Source of the DNA: Adiantum capillus-veneris
Lineage: Eukaryota > Streptophyta > Polypodiopsida > Polypodiales > Pteridaceae
Assembly (NCBI GenBank): GCA_014529385.2
Contig: CM043942.1
Coordinates: 55,244,647 to 55,308,646, forward strand
DNA length: 64,000 nucleotides
Direction of reading: 5' to 3'
Numbering within the stretch: the stretch's first letter is position 1; every line of letters begins with the position of its first letter. A program made the position numbers and the translations under genes. Below, one piece after another: positions 45,698 through 56,024 of this stretch. The notes under the pieces are model-generated. The model was not told where the DNA came from, searched no databases, and was given only the letters and a program-made list of their open reading frames with translations.

Positions 45698-46136
45698 TCA
45701 AAATAAAACAAAGATGAAAACATCAAGGCTTTGATCGTATCTAATCAAAGGTAAGATGAAAGGGTTCGCAAATGCATTTATAGCAGCAAGTCGTTGTGCT
45801 CCAAATAGACTGCGAATGGTTCTTTGAAACTGTGACTTAGTGCCACGGGGTAGTCACTTATCAAAAGACCCCTATATCACGTGCGTTCAAGAGGTAATTA
45901 ATAATACCCCAATATACATACTATACTTACACTGTGAGCCTATTTAAAAAACCCCCACCCCCCTCTGTATGTATACATTTTTATACATTTTGGTCTTTTA
46001 ATAATCCTCTCCGATTAACTCACGTGATATCATACACATTCTAAAAAGTGACTGCCCCGGGCTTGGTGCTTACAAAGATGTAGATGTTTTGCCTAGTGAT
46101 AGGAGTGAGCCGTGTGTACAAGTCTTCTTGGTTCGT
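45698..46136 (-). pseudogene. Small LTR ORF module a, broken by MITE
   Basis: Counterpart of 38017-38229. The start codon is ACG (46134-46136), and the frame is split by the MITE at 45844-46061. The two halves otherwise match the other LTR closely. Confidence 0.75.
45844..46061. mobile_element. hAT-like MITE, 218 bp
   Basis: Terminal inverted repeats: left CACGGGGTAGTCACTT, right (read inward) CCCGGGGCAGTCACTT, 14 of 16 matching, with further inverted similarity to 'atatcacgtg' inside. It is flanked by CTTAGTGC (45836-45843) and CTTGGTGC (46062-46069), an 8-bp duplication with one later change. Eight bases and a CA-type end fit hAT. No coding capacity. The other LTR of B has the unoccupied site CTTAGTGC at 38155-38162. 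Confidence 0.9.
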
Positions 46137-46148
46137 AAGGCTCAACCC

Positions 46149-46367
46149 CTAGAGGAGAATAAATATGTGCACATCGAAAGAATTAGAGTAGTCTAGTAGT
46201 GGCAAAATAAGAGGACGTGGAGAAAGAAGAATTTCTCGCAGTCTTTCCGGCCCAAAGAGTAACACAATTCTCTGTTGGAAGTGGATTTTATGGCTAATAC
46301 AAAAATTAATCCTAATATTTTTCACAAAGTGAAAGGGTTGAAAGGTTACACCATTGGGATTATACAT
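46149..46367 (-). CDS. Small LTR ORF, 72 residues (module b)
   Basis: ATG at 46367 (MYNPNGVTFQPFHFVKNIRI) to TAG at 46149. The core KIHFQQRIVLLFGPERLREI, then RPLILPLLDYSNS, FDVHIFILL and stop. It is nearest to the 75-residue ORF of element C at 61309-61536 (both have PFHFV, IR, KI, QQRI, LLFG, ERL, ILPLLDY, FDV). It would be the first ORF on the B transcript, in the R/U5 leader, and the tandem module a follows ~15 bp later. Short conserved N-terminal and hydrophobic C-terminal parts; no known domain. Function unknown. Confidence 0.6.
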   Translation of the reverse strand: MYNPNGVTFQPFHFVKNIRINFCISHKIHFQQRIVLLFGPERLREILLSPRPLILPLLDYSNSFDVHIFILL

Positions 46368-46765
46368 CTAAGAAAGTTTAGAAAGCAGTCAAACAACACA
46401 AAGACCCACACAAGCTCAAGCCAAATAAGTGAAGCACACCTCAAGACTTTGTGGTCTTGTAGCCAACTTGATGAAGTAGAAGATGAGTAGTAGTACCCAA
46501 CACCGTTTGCGAGCCACCAACAATGTGTCTTTATTGATGAAAGAAGGTTGCATAGAGTGTATGAGTATTACAAGTGAGGAGATAGAAGGCTTGAGGCATG
46601 AGGTAGCAAGCTCAAGATGCGTTGGGCTGAAATTGAGAGAAAGTTTCACTCAAGGAGATGGCTAGGAGGTTGGGTGATGGCTTGATAGAGTTGCTTGATT
46701 GTGGGGATTGCTTGAGCGCTTGATTGCTTGATGGTTTGCTTGATGCCCAAGTGAGGGACAAGAGG

Positions 46766-46779
46766 CTCTATTTATAGGT
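46766..46779 (-). promoter_or_regulatory. TATA box in element B 5' LTR
   Basis: Minus-strand CACCTATAAATAGAG, a good plant TATA box that would direct transcription into the element. Confidence 0.7.
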
Positions 46780-47461
46780 GAAGTTGCCCTTGAAGAACAT
46801 ATTTGCTTAGAAATATCCAAGGGATTTGTGTGACAAGTGTCTATCTTTTCAAAATATCTTGAAATTATCTTCAAAGTTTCTAGATCTTTCTCTTCAAGAA
46901 ATATCTAGAGGTTCTTCTAGATCTTTCTCCAAATATCTTCTCCTTGCCGCCACATGTCAAGGGTTAAGCCTCCAAGAGTTGTTGAGCTATGGTGGGAACA
47001 TGTGCATAAAATATCTTCATAAATAATTGAGAGAGAGCTTTGCATACATCATGGATCAAATCAAACAAACATGTAACCACTTTTCTAAGGGATTTTTCTA
47101 GGTCCATAATCACTCCAAAGTGCACCTACTATGTGTAGAATGACACCTCATATGGTATACTATGACTAAGGCCACTTTTGGCCATGCTACACATGTCATA
47201 TGCCACCTAGGATGCCTAGTAGATAGGATGTATTTTTTATAGGCTTATTTCATCATGGCTCCAAGAAGAGGTTCAGAAAGAAGCCCAGGATCATAGTACG
47301 AAGCCCATTCCCAACAAGAGTGACACATCAGACTTCGACTAGCTTTTTGCATGCTAAATAGAAAATGCATATACTTATACACACTTAATACATACACATG
47401 AAATCCATAATATTGTAGGGCTTAGCTTCCGTTCCCACTATACACGTGCCACGGCACGACA

Positions 47462-47465
47462 CCGC
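47462..47465. repeat. Target-site duplication of B, right (CCGC)
   Basis: Matches 37842-37845. Confidence 0.6.
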
Positions 47466-48843
47466 ATAAGGAGGAGCATGAGATTCATATATTCCTTTCT
47501 CATGGAGTGAGTTAATAACTCATAGTCTATTGCCATAGAGAAGATAACCATCTTGTAAAGTAAATGGTTCCTCTTTCTTCACTAATGCAAGGGCTAAAAT
47601 CACATCTCTAAAATTGGGATGAATAGCATACTCATTTATCATAGAAGATAGATCATTGTGAGTTGCTATGGAAACTGTATTCACTCTCGGTCATCTTGAG
47701 AGTGCATCGGCTACTTGATTATGCTTGCCAGCAATGTGAGCAATATGAAAATGAAATTGCAAAAGAAAATTTTCCCACATCATTTTTTTGTCGGATAGCT
47801 TGGTCTGCGTCATGAAGTACTTAAGAGACTTTAGTGATCCGTTCGCAGAATGAAAGGAATCCCCCATAAATAGTGCTTCCATGAGTCTAAGGCATGTAGA
47901 ACTGTGAGGAGTTCCTTTTCATATATGCCTAGGGCTTGCTCAATAGGGTCGAGCCTTCGACTTTTATAGCCTATGGTGTGCCCTTCTTGGAGCAAAACAG
48001 CTCCAAGGCAATCACCACAAGCGTCACATTGGACCTCAAATGGCTTTGAGAGATCCGGTAGTGTAAGCACAGGTTGAGAGATATGCTTTTCTTTAAGCTT
48101 TTCGAAAGTATTGTTCTCCTTAGTAGACCATGTATACCTAACGCTTTTCTTTGTAAGGTCATGTAATGGTCCCACAATTTGTGAGAACTTTTCTATGAAG
48201 CGTCTATAGTATGCACCCATACCTATAAAGCTTCTTAGTTCATGAAGATTCCTTGGTTTAGACCATCCTTTTATTACCTCTAACTTTGATGGATCCATTT
48301 GGATGCCATCTTGAGAGATAATGTGACCTAAATACTAAATCTCTTGCAAGAAAAAATCACTTTTCTTTTTATTAACATAAAGTTTATTCTCTCTTAGAAC
48401 TTGAAATATTACCTAAAGGTGTTGCTTGTGTTCGTCTAATGAATTAGAGTAGATGATAATAGCATCAAAGAATACTCCAGTGAAGGTTCGTTGAGGCCTG
48501 AATAGCTTCTCCATCAAGCGCTTGAATGTGGCTCGTGCATTGGTCAAGCCAAAAAGCATGACAATATATTCATAAAGACCAAACGTAGTGCGAAATGCGG
48601 TTTTTGCAATGCCTTGATCAACTATCCTTATTTGATGATAGCCACTTTTTAGGTCAATCCTAGTGAAGTAGGTCGATCCTTGTAGCTTATCAAATAGGTC
48701 TTCTACCCGTGGAACGGGAAACCTATTCTTGATAGTGATCCTATTTAGTGCTCTGTAGTTGACACACATACGATATGTGTCGTCTTTCTTTTGCACTAGT
48801 AACACAGGTGTTATGGAATTGATATTTATCCATTTATTGCAGC
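47466..48843 (-). pseudogene. Element A reverse transcriptase and RNase H
   Basis: 48413-48843 reads TPVLLVQKKDDTYRMCVNYR, ALNRITIKNRFPVPRVEDL, YFTRIDLKSGYHQIRI (motif A) and FGLTNARATFKRLMEKLF. The catalytic YFDD reads FFDA, so the second Asp is lost. 47831-48298 reads KPFEVQCDACGDCLGAVLLQ and KELLTVLHALDSWKHYL (RNase H). 47691-47882 ends HIAGKHNQVADALSR. Several frame breaks. The start is cut at 48843, so the N-terminal part of reverse transcriptase is missing. Confidence 0.88.
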
Positions 48844-49292
48844 TGACAGGTGGCAAAAGCATTAGCAGATAATGGATTATGCAGAAGGATATTATATTTT
48901 ATGTATATTTGATTATTCAAGTGCTCTTTATGAGCTTTGGCCATTTATGACCGACCGACCAGTTTGTACTCACAATTGACCATTTAAGAAATCTATAAAA
49001 CAAATACGTGCAAGAGGAAAATGGTCACTCTTGCACTGGGGGAGATTGCATCCAGTGTCCGTCTCATTCTCCTCTCCTCTCTTCTCTTCTCTCTCGTCGT
49101 GCCAGGCGTAGCACTCCGCTCTAGGAGGTGCGCATGCGCATGTTCTCTTTCTCTCTCTCGCTCGTTGTCTCTCTCTGTTCGTGTACAACGTTGATTATGT
49201 GCTATGCGAGGCGTCAGGTATGCTGATTTGTTCATTTATGATTAGCAGCATGTTGTCTCGGGTATTGTGCAGGGCACCTTCCGTTTGTAGCA
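48844..49292 (+). repeat. Copia-type LTR, plus orientation
   Basis: 449 bp starting TGACAGGTGG and ending TTTGTAGCA, followed one base later by TGGTATTAGAGC (49294-49305), one change from the iMet primer site. It contains CT-rich sequence and interrupts element A at 48843. No partner LTR was found in the window. Confidence 0.75.
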
Positions 49293-49293
49293 G

Positions 49294-49305
49294 TGGTATT
49301 AGAGC
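49294..49305 (+). other. Primer-binding site, degenerate iMet type
   Basis: TGGTATTAGAGC, differing from the Cop1 site by C to T at one position. Confidence 0.75.
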
Positions 49306-49987
49306 GTAGGCTACGCTCCAAATATTGAAGATAATCAACAGCTAAGTACCTTGTTTCTTTTATGGTTGTAGAGTTTGTTATTTGATTTCATTTGTAGTAA
49401 TTAGTGTGATTGAACAAGACAGTTAGGGGTATTTGAACTGAAAGAGAATCCCTTCTTTGTTGTCGTAATATCTTGATTAGCAATATAATTATGATAATTA
49501 AACATAATAACATATTAAAACTTAATCTTATGAGAATACTAATAAAAAGAAGAGCTCGAATGATTAAAGCTAAGTTATTTTTATTCGTTATTTCATGATA
49601 TAGGAATGCATGTATGAGTATTTTGTGTGGGAAAAAAAATTGATGTTGAAATGGAAACTTCTTAAATTACAAGTAGAATGAATACATAAAGATGAATTAT
49701 TTTTTATTAGCAAGCATGGCAGGGCGATTAAGATTCTCGATCTTGCATCATGCGTATATTGAGGGAGTGTGTAATATACGAATTAATTGCATAATATGCA
49801 CATTGATGGAGACATAACATAAGAGGTAAAAGAAAATAAAAATAAATAAAAAATAAGATAATAAGATTGTATTTTAAATTTATTTCTTTTTGACAAGCTG
49901 GGATGAGGTTCATCTCTGATAAACATGCGTGAATTGAGACAAGTATTCTTACTTAGTGTGGGAAACAACCCACTCATAAAGATCTCC

Positions 49988-50065
<78 letters not shown>

Positions 50066-50336
50066 AAAACAATGGTGATCTCCGAATGATGGTTATCTCT
50101 CCAATTGATGATTTCTCAGTAGCACCTGCATGCCATATAGTCGGTGACCACCAAATTGGAGCATCATTTGATGGCAGACATTGCCTATCGATGGCAGACA
50201 TTGTCCAGGCCGACTCGACGATTCTGTGGTGGCGGAGACAACCAGTAGTAGACCACATCAGCACGCATGGCAGCCTACTCGATTCGCTATCCCCATCTGC
50301 AGGTTACAAAATCGATGGACTCAAAGAGCCAACCAG

Positions 50337-50422
<86 letters not shown>

Positions 50423-51203
50423 CTCTCTCTCTCTCTCTCCTCTCGCTTAGCCGCCAAAACGTTCTTTCTCTCTTTGTCACAACAGGCGACGACCTACACT
50501 CAGCTCGCTCTCATCCCCACACGTCACCAACTGCCATGCAGAGTCGCCAACCCCAACCAACCCCCTTCTAATCCACACACACACACGCAGTCTTTCTCTC
50601 TCTGACCTCCTGGCGGCAGTACCCTGTTTCTCTCTCTCTCTTACTTTCTCTATCTCTCACTCTCATCGCCACTGTCCGCCGCCAGAGAAAACGACACTCT
50701 CTCTTTCTCTGTTTCTGTTCAGCCACCATCTCTCTCTCCTACGGTGACGAAATCTCCCTCGTGGCTGGCGGTGCAGGAGATGCAACAACCACCCATTATT
50801 TATTTCTCTCTCTCTCTACACAGTAACTAAACCCAAGATCTCTCTCAACCACTTATCAGCCACTGGTTGTTTTGCCCACCCGCCTACGTCCATAGCCATA
50901 AACAATTTAATGCTTGCATGCAACCACTGGAAAGAAAGTGATAAAGCTGCTTCCATATGATCTCAACGTCTCATCGCTTAACCACTTCAATCTATCTGCA
51001 CTGACGTCGAGCAACCCTCCCCCCAGCAGTGGCATCACAATCAACTAGAGCCGCCAACAACATCTTACGAGGGGTGGCTACACACCACATTTGCATGCAC
51101 AGCCTGAACCCGTTCTTTCTGCGTGCACAAACCAATAACCTGCAAAGTCTTATATAGCCCGTCCTCCTCATCACCTCATGACTCCACTAGCACTAGATCA
51201 GGC
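49306..51203. other. Non-coding, microsatellite-rich
   Basis: No gag or other copia coding text follows the primer site, so the copia internal region is lost or unrelated. It contains (TA)n at 49992-50062, (CT)n at 50340-50452, and scattered CT tracts to 50830. Short frames in the CT tracts are artefacts. Confidence 0.5.
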
Positions 51204-52534
51204 TGATGGGGGCTTTTCACAAGCCAAGCTCCCATACCCCTCTTCTCTTGTCCCCACCCCATGAAAACCCCCTCGTAGGGAGGGAGTGATAAAAGGCATT
51301 GGAAAAAGTAAGAAAAAATAAAGTATGATTATCTAAATATATAAGAAAGGTAAAATAGGCCACCTCATGCCTGCGGGGTAGCCCATCCCCACCTTGCCTC
51401 CTTTTTCTTCACTGTTGCCCCGCCGTGTGTCCCTTTTCCTCTCCTCCATCAAAAGGTCAACCCCCTCTCTCTTCCCCTGTCCCTTTCTCCTTTTCTCTCT
51501 CTCCCCTCAAGCTACCCCACCTCTCACCAATAATGCATTATAACTCACCAATAATGCACCCTAACTCACATGCAACTTACCCTATCTTCCAAAATAGTAT
51601 ACCCCACCCCCTCTTTTCTCTCTCCTATCATATCCCATGACCCAATACCCCCCCTCTCTCTCTAAAGGGAGCCATGTCTCTTGTCTTGTAGCTAAATAAC
51701 CTCCCCCACACTCACACACAATCTCAGTTTCACTAAAAAAAGTGCCCACAGACCCATCCCCACCCGGTGGTTACCTGATTTTTCTTGTGTTCACACACAT
51801 CTGCACACAGATTCACCTCTGAACACACTCCCCTCTCTCTCCCCTCTTGTAATTACTTTATTCTCCATGTCACCTCTCACTTTTTTTCATCCACCCATCT
51901 CTCTCTCTTAGTCTCTCTCTCATGAGACTGCTGTTCTGGCACATATACACACAGCCAGACAAGTGGGGCCCACAGTCACATGGCCTATGTAGATAATGAT
52001 TTCTTCATTTCTAAATTCTAGAATTTTCCCCCCTCCTCCCCTATATAAAGAGGGGTCACCATCACACTAAATACACACACAACATCACCAAAGAACACAC
52101 TATGCATTGTGTGTGTGCCTAGTGCACACACACACACACACACACACACACCATCACCATCACCCGCAATCACCATGCTTGTCTTGAGCATGACCTCTAC
52201 ACCCTTGGCTATGGAAGATGAAGGGCAACTAAATGAAGGATGATGGCCATAACCCTCGTGCGAGTCTTCGCCATCAACTCCCACCTATCCGCCATGTGCT
52301 CTACCACTCTCTCCCTTCTCATTCCCCTACCCTATGCTCCCCATTTCATCGCCTTATTCTCTAAATAAAGCTTGAGGTTTTGTGAGTATGTTTTCTTGCA
52401 ATGTTTTGCCCATGTGAGGTGTGCGAAATTGCCACCTAATCTTGTGTTTGGAGTGAGCTTGTGTATGTGTGAAGGGTGTGCGGATTCGCCATCCTTTTGT
52501 GATGCCTAAGTACTAAGCCGCTATACCCCCTCCC

Positions 52535-52570
<36 letters not shown>

Positions 52571-52823
52571 CCTCACTCTCTCTCACACTCATCACACACA
52601 CACACACACACCACACTTGATCTCATTCCCTTTCCTCTTCATCATTACTCCCAAGCATCATCTCTCGTGGATGAAAACTTTGTTATGGTGTGGTGTTGTT
52701 TCGTTCCTAGCCGTTGAAGCTAGTGGTGCCCCGTTTGCTTTACCATGACAGGCTCGAGGCGCTGATTCGATCCCCGGTGTTTTAAAGGCCGTCGAGGGTT
52801 CGGGGTTCGCTTTGCTCCCGTCA
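51204..52823 (+). repeat. Candidate Tat-type 5' LTR, plus orientation
   Basis: It ends 'cgtca', followed two bases later by a primer site nearly identical to that of element C. It contains a strong TATA box (52041-52050) and AATAAA (52364-52369), spaced as in an LTR, plus (CA)n at 52124-52150 and (CT)n near 52536-52566. The right end is well supported. The left end (TGATGGGGG at 51204) is a guess from the TG rule and similarity to the C start TGATAGCGGG. Confidence 0.6.
52041..52050 (+). promoter_or_regulatory. TATA box of candidate LTR
   Basis: CTATATAAAG in a C-rich setting, followed ~30 bp later by 'cacactaaatacac', a plausible start region. Confidence 0.65.
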
Positions 52824-52825
52824 TT

Positions 52826-52843
52826 TGGTGCCCCCCACGGAGG
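52826..52843 (+). other. Primer-binding site like that of element C
   Basis: TGGTGCCCCCCACGGAGG; the C site is the same with one fewer C. Confidence 0.75.
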
Positions 52844-52941
52844 ATCTTTTTCAATGAAACCCTTCAGTTTACAAGACTGAAACCTTAAACTATTGTGAAA
52901 TGGATATGGCTCTAGCAAGATTTGCTATTGGATGACAGGAA

Positions 52942-53141
52942 NNNNNNNNNNNNNNNNNNNNNNNNNNNNNNNNNNNNNNNNNNNNNNNNNNNNNNNNNNN
53001 NNNNNNNNNNNNNNNNNNNNNNNNNNNNNNNNNNNNNNNNNNNNNNNNNNNNNNNNNNNNNNNNNNNNNNNNNNNNNNNNNNNNNNNNNNNNNNNNNNNN
53101 NNNNNNNNNNNNNNNNNNNNNNNNNNNNNNNNNNNNNNNNN
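52942..53141. other. Assembly gap, 200 N
   Basis: Exactly 200 undetermined bases. The internal region of the candidate Tat-type element is cut here. Confidence 0.99.
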
Positions 53142-53230
53142 AAATGTAAAAACACACTCTCTATTGGTGCCTTGAGCTTCTTCGTCTTCTCCAAGCTGTG
53201 TATGTTTGTTCTGCAACCCTTATTCCAACA
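53142..53230 (+). repeat. Copia LTR 3' fragment (E type)
   Basis: Matches the end of the LTR at 340-423 and ends 'ttattccaaca'; the following 'attgttgg' may be a worn primer site. The rest of the LTR lies in the gap. Confidence 0.7.
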
Positions 53231-53605
53231 ATTGTTGGTTGCTTTAAATTTTTATATTGTTCCATTGAACTAGCTATTGTTTAATTAGCAAGTCACTTAG
53301 AGTTGGTATATTTTTCTCATAGCATGGCCCATTGTTTTAGGATCTATATACATGATGCATAACCTTGGTGTATAATATATGAAGATTTTTATACTTGCAT
53401 ATCACATAACATTCCAATCATAATTTCTAAGAGCGTTGCTATCTCGTTGGCTCTGGGGAGCCTCCTCTTTCTTTGCAATCATCCTCTAGTCTCTTGGGAT
53501 TTTTTCTCTATGACATTAGAAATTCTCCTCATGGGTGTGTGATATATGTTTATATAAATAAATATAGATAGCGCGCGCACACACACACACACACATATAT
53601 TTATA

Positions 53606-53648
<43 letters not shown>

Positions 53649-54045
53649 TATATATATTTTTATACATAACATATGTGTGTGTGTTATACCCACACTACAC
53701 ACACACATATATGTGTGTGTGTGTATTTTTATATTACACAATATATATAGTGTTATTTATATATATATATATAATTTATTATATATATATTAATATATAT
53801 TTTGTATTTAATATATATATTATGTGTTGTGTGTGTGTATTATACACACACACACACACACAGAACACAACACACACATATACATACATATATACACATA
53901 CATATATATATATATGTTGTGTGTGTATGTATGTATGTATATGTGTGTGTGTGTGTGTTTAAAATGTAAATATATTGTGTGTGTGTATAAATGTATATAT
54001 ATATATGTGTGTGTATTTGTATTATATATATATACACAACCACAT

Positions 54046-54095
<50 letters not shown>

Positions 54096-54163
54096 GTGTG
54101 TGTGTGTGTGGTGTGTGTGTGTGTTGTGTGAACGCGCGGCGTACACACACACACACACATACA
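53231..54163. repeat. Non-coding and compound microsatellite
   Basis: 53231-53560 is unremarkable A/T-rich sequence. From about 53570 to 54160 it is a compound (CA)n, (TA)n, (TG)n, (GTAT)n tract with alternating strands and long self-complementary stretches. Element C is inserted at its right edge. Confidence 0.85.
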
Positions 54164-55945
54164 TGATAGCGGGAAAAAGAGCAGTGCAATCGGGTGGCCT
54201 CTGTACTCGTGCACACTCCACAAACCACGCCTCATGCAAACAAGCAAAGAACAAAACAAAGGGGGCACCACCCTAAATTAAGAGGTTTAGGGACCTCACA
54301 CATAGTGCACATAGGCAAGTGAGACTTCTGGCATTATGATGGCATCAAAACATATGGCAAAACACATAGAAACGAAGCTTAGGGACCTTATGTAGCATAT
54401 ATGTACACAAGACATCAGCTTAACAATACAACGGCATCTGATCATACATAACAAGGATATAGAGAAGCAAGCCAAGGATGGCATAATCCCTTGTAAAAAA
54501 AACAATCAACCCAGCAAGTAGGTATGATCCTACTAGCAACACATCAATACCTTAGAGAATGATGGCGAGGATGGTGGCCATGGAGCATGAGAGAAGACTC
54601 CTTATTTAGGTTTTAGGGCTAGTAATGTAGCATACTAGAGGGAGAGAGAGAGAGAGGGAGAGAGAGTAGAGCTCCATCCATAGCTCCTCGTTGTGAGAAA
54701 TGTCGTCATAGCTTCATTGCTTGGTGAAGTGGGTGAAGTGTTATTTTTGAGTGAGAGAAGGCCTCTTTATATAGGTTTCTGAGAGGGTTTAGGATTAGGG
54801 ATAAACATGCTTAAATCCGCTGATTGGGGTTACTTTTTGCTTAGGGTGGTCAACAGATTGAGGTCACCTGATATGTCACCATCAAGATATTCTCTAGAGT
54901 GATGTGAGAGGAGAGGGTAAATGCTGATTTTTCTGATTGTGACACATGGGGATAAGGCCTTGACCAGCATTTAAGAGCAGGTTAGGTGGCTGTTGAAACT
55001 GGAGGTTCTGCACATGTCAGGGGGGGACCTGCGGGGGGGAGGTGGCAGCTGGGTCCTCCTGAATATCAAATTCTCAAAAAATCCTCAACCATGGCTTCTT
55101 TTGACATGTGTTCTTTGAAAAAACCAGCATGTCTCTTTTCAACTCAAAAGTCTTTATCCCTGTTGACTCACCTTTACCATAAGATTTTCCCCTTTTCTCC
55201 TCCTGTAACTGCATTGTTGATGCCCAATCACTGCTTCTAGTAACAGTGAACTGTTACCTACCAAATACTTATGGTGCAGTAAAAAATATTTACCATGGGT
55301 AAAAAAGTTACTGTAGGTAAAAAGTGATTTTTATTTACCATGTAGGTGAAAAATATTTACTGTAGGTAAAAATATTTACTGTGGTAAAGAAATATTTACT
55401 GTCGGTAAAAAAGTGAAAACGGAGTATGCTGTGCTGTGAGTCCACACGAACATCCTCGTGTAAATTTCACTAGAAATTCACACCTAGAATGGGCTATTCT
55501 GTAAGATATAGGTTGTAGGCATGCATAAGAGCTCGTTCCCACGTATCTTCTGTCCATGGCACTTTTTACTCTTTGGTGCTTGTGAAGTAGATTTTTCTTC
55601 TCTTTCGAGATCCCTTGGACTAGGGTATCCTCATCTCCCCAACAAATGACTGTGCCTTTATTGCATCTTCAGAAGGGGTCCTAAAAACCATGCATCATAT
55701 AGCCCTCCCCCTTAAGCTAGAGGTATTTGATGCCTCTAGCTGTAGGTTGTGCTACAATAGGGTTCTCTTGAATACTTACCCACCTGGTACCAATTGAATT
55801 TGCCATGTTACTGCTTTCTTGGCTGATGCACCCTGTTTAGTCCTTTCTGATGAATAACTGTATCCATCCATGACTAACAACTGGTCTCCTAGACCCTTGA
55901 AAGCCATACCCCATCCATTGTCAATATCCGCTTTCACTGGTAGCA
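54164..55945 (-). repeat. Element C 3' LTR
   Basis: 1782 bp, TGATAGCGGG to GGTAGCA on plus. It has a minus-strand TATA box (CCTATATAAAGAGG) at 54764-54775. The part 54164-54938 matches 62604-63378; the remainder (U3 side) is present only here. Confidence 0.85.
55262..55415. repeat. GGTAAA / TTTACC minisatellite in LTR
   Basis: Seven or so irregular copies of 'tttactgtaggtaaaaa' and its near-inverse 'tttaccatgggtaaaa'. GGTAAA resembles the plant GT-1 box. It lies upstream of the TATA box in the LTR, so it is a candidate enhancer. Confidence 0.6.
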
Positions 55946-55997
55946 TTCTCTTTTTTTCTTTTTTTTCTTCTCTTTTTTCCCTTTTTTTTTTTTTTTT
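55946..55997 (-). other. Element C polypurine region
   Basis: A 52-bp stretch that is pure purine on the minus strand, directly before the LTR start TGCTACCAG. Confidence 0.75.
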
Positions 55998-56024
55998 GAA
56001 ACGAGTATGTACATGATTGTTACC

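Larger units (their letters stand above)
37846..47461 (-). mobile_element. Complete Ty3/gypsy element B nested in A
   Basis: Minus-strand element with ~1.7-kb LTRs, primer-binding site, gag with zinc knuckle, protease, reverse transcriptase, RNase H and integrase, and a purine tract before the 3' LTR. LTRs are visibly diverged by scattered bases and small indels, so it is older than Cop1 and C. Pol is broken by frameshifts. The 5' LTR holds a hAT-like MITE. Remnant G at 18180-19560 is a relative. Confidence 0.92.
45529..47461 (-). repeat. Element B 5' LTR
   Basis: 1933 bp, of which 226 bp are the MITE and its duplicated site. It starts TGTCAAAGAG and ends CACGACA on plus. The minus-strand TATA box (CTATAAATAG) is at 46766-46779. 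Small ORF b (46149-46367) begins ~400 bp downstream of it. Confidence 0.93.
34629..48843 (-). mobile_element. Chromovirus-type Ty3/gypsy element A (3' part), split by B
   Basis: Minus-strand element. From right to left: reverse transcriptase and RNase H (48843-47462), [element B], integrase with chromodomain (37845-36589), polypurine tract and 3' LTR (36250-34629). Its gag, protease and 5' LTR are missing: the sequence breaks at 48843/48844, where a copia-type LTR begins. Joining the flanks of B restores a continuous integrase zinc-finger coding stretch, which shows that A was there first. Confidence 0.85.

Noticed and set aside
50086-52300. Host gene promoter or 5' UTR in the CT-rich region
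   Set aside because: The TATA box at 52041 is better explained by the LTR that ends at 52823 next to a primer-binding site. No coding exon follows.
52700-52830. tRNA-like phrase 'gattcgatccccgg'
   Set aside because: It resembles a T-arm, but no acceptor stem, D-arm or anticodon arm can be folded around it. It lies in the candidate LTR end.
53675-54276. Several 95-150-residue frames in the TG/TA/CA region
   Set aside because: They translate microsatellites (runs of Cys-Val, Thr-His, Tyr-Ile). They are composition artefacts, not genes.
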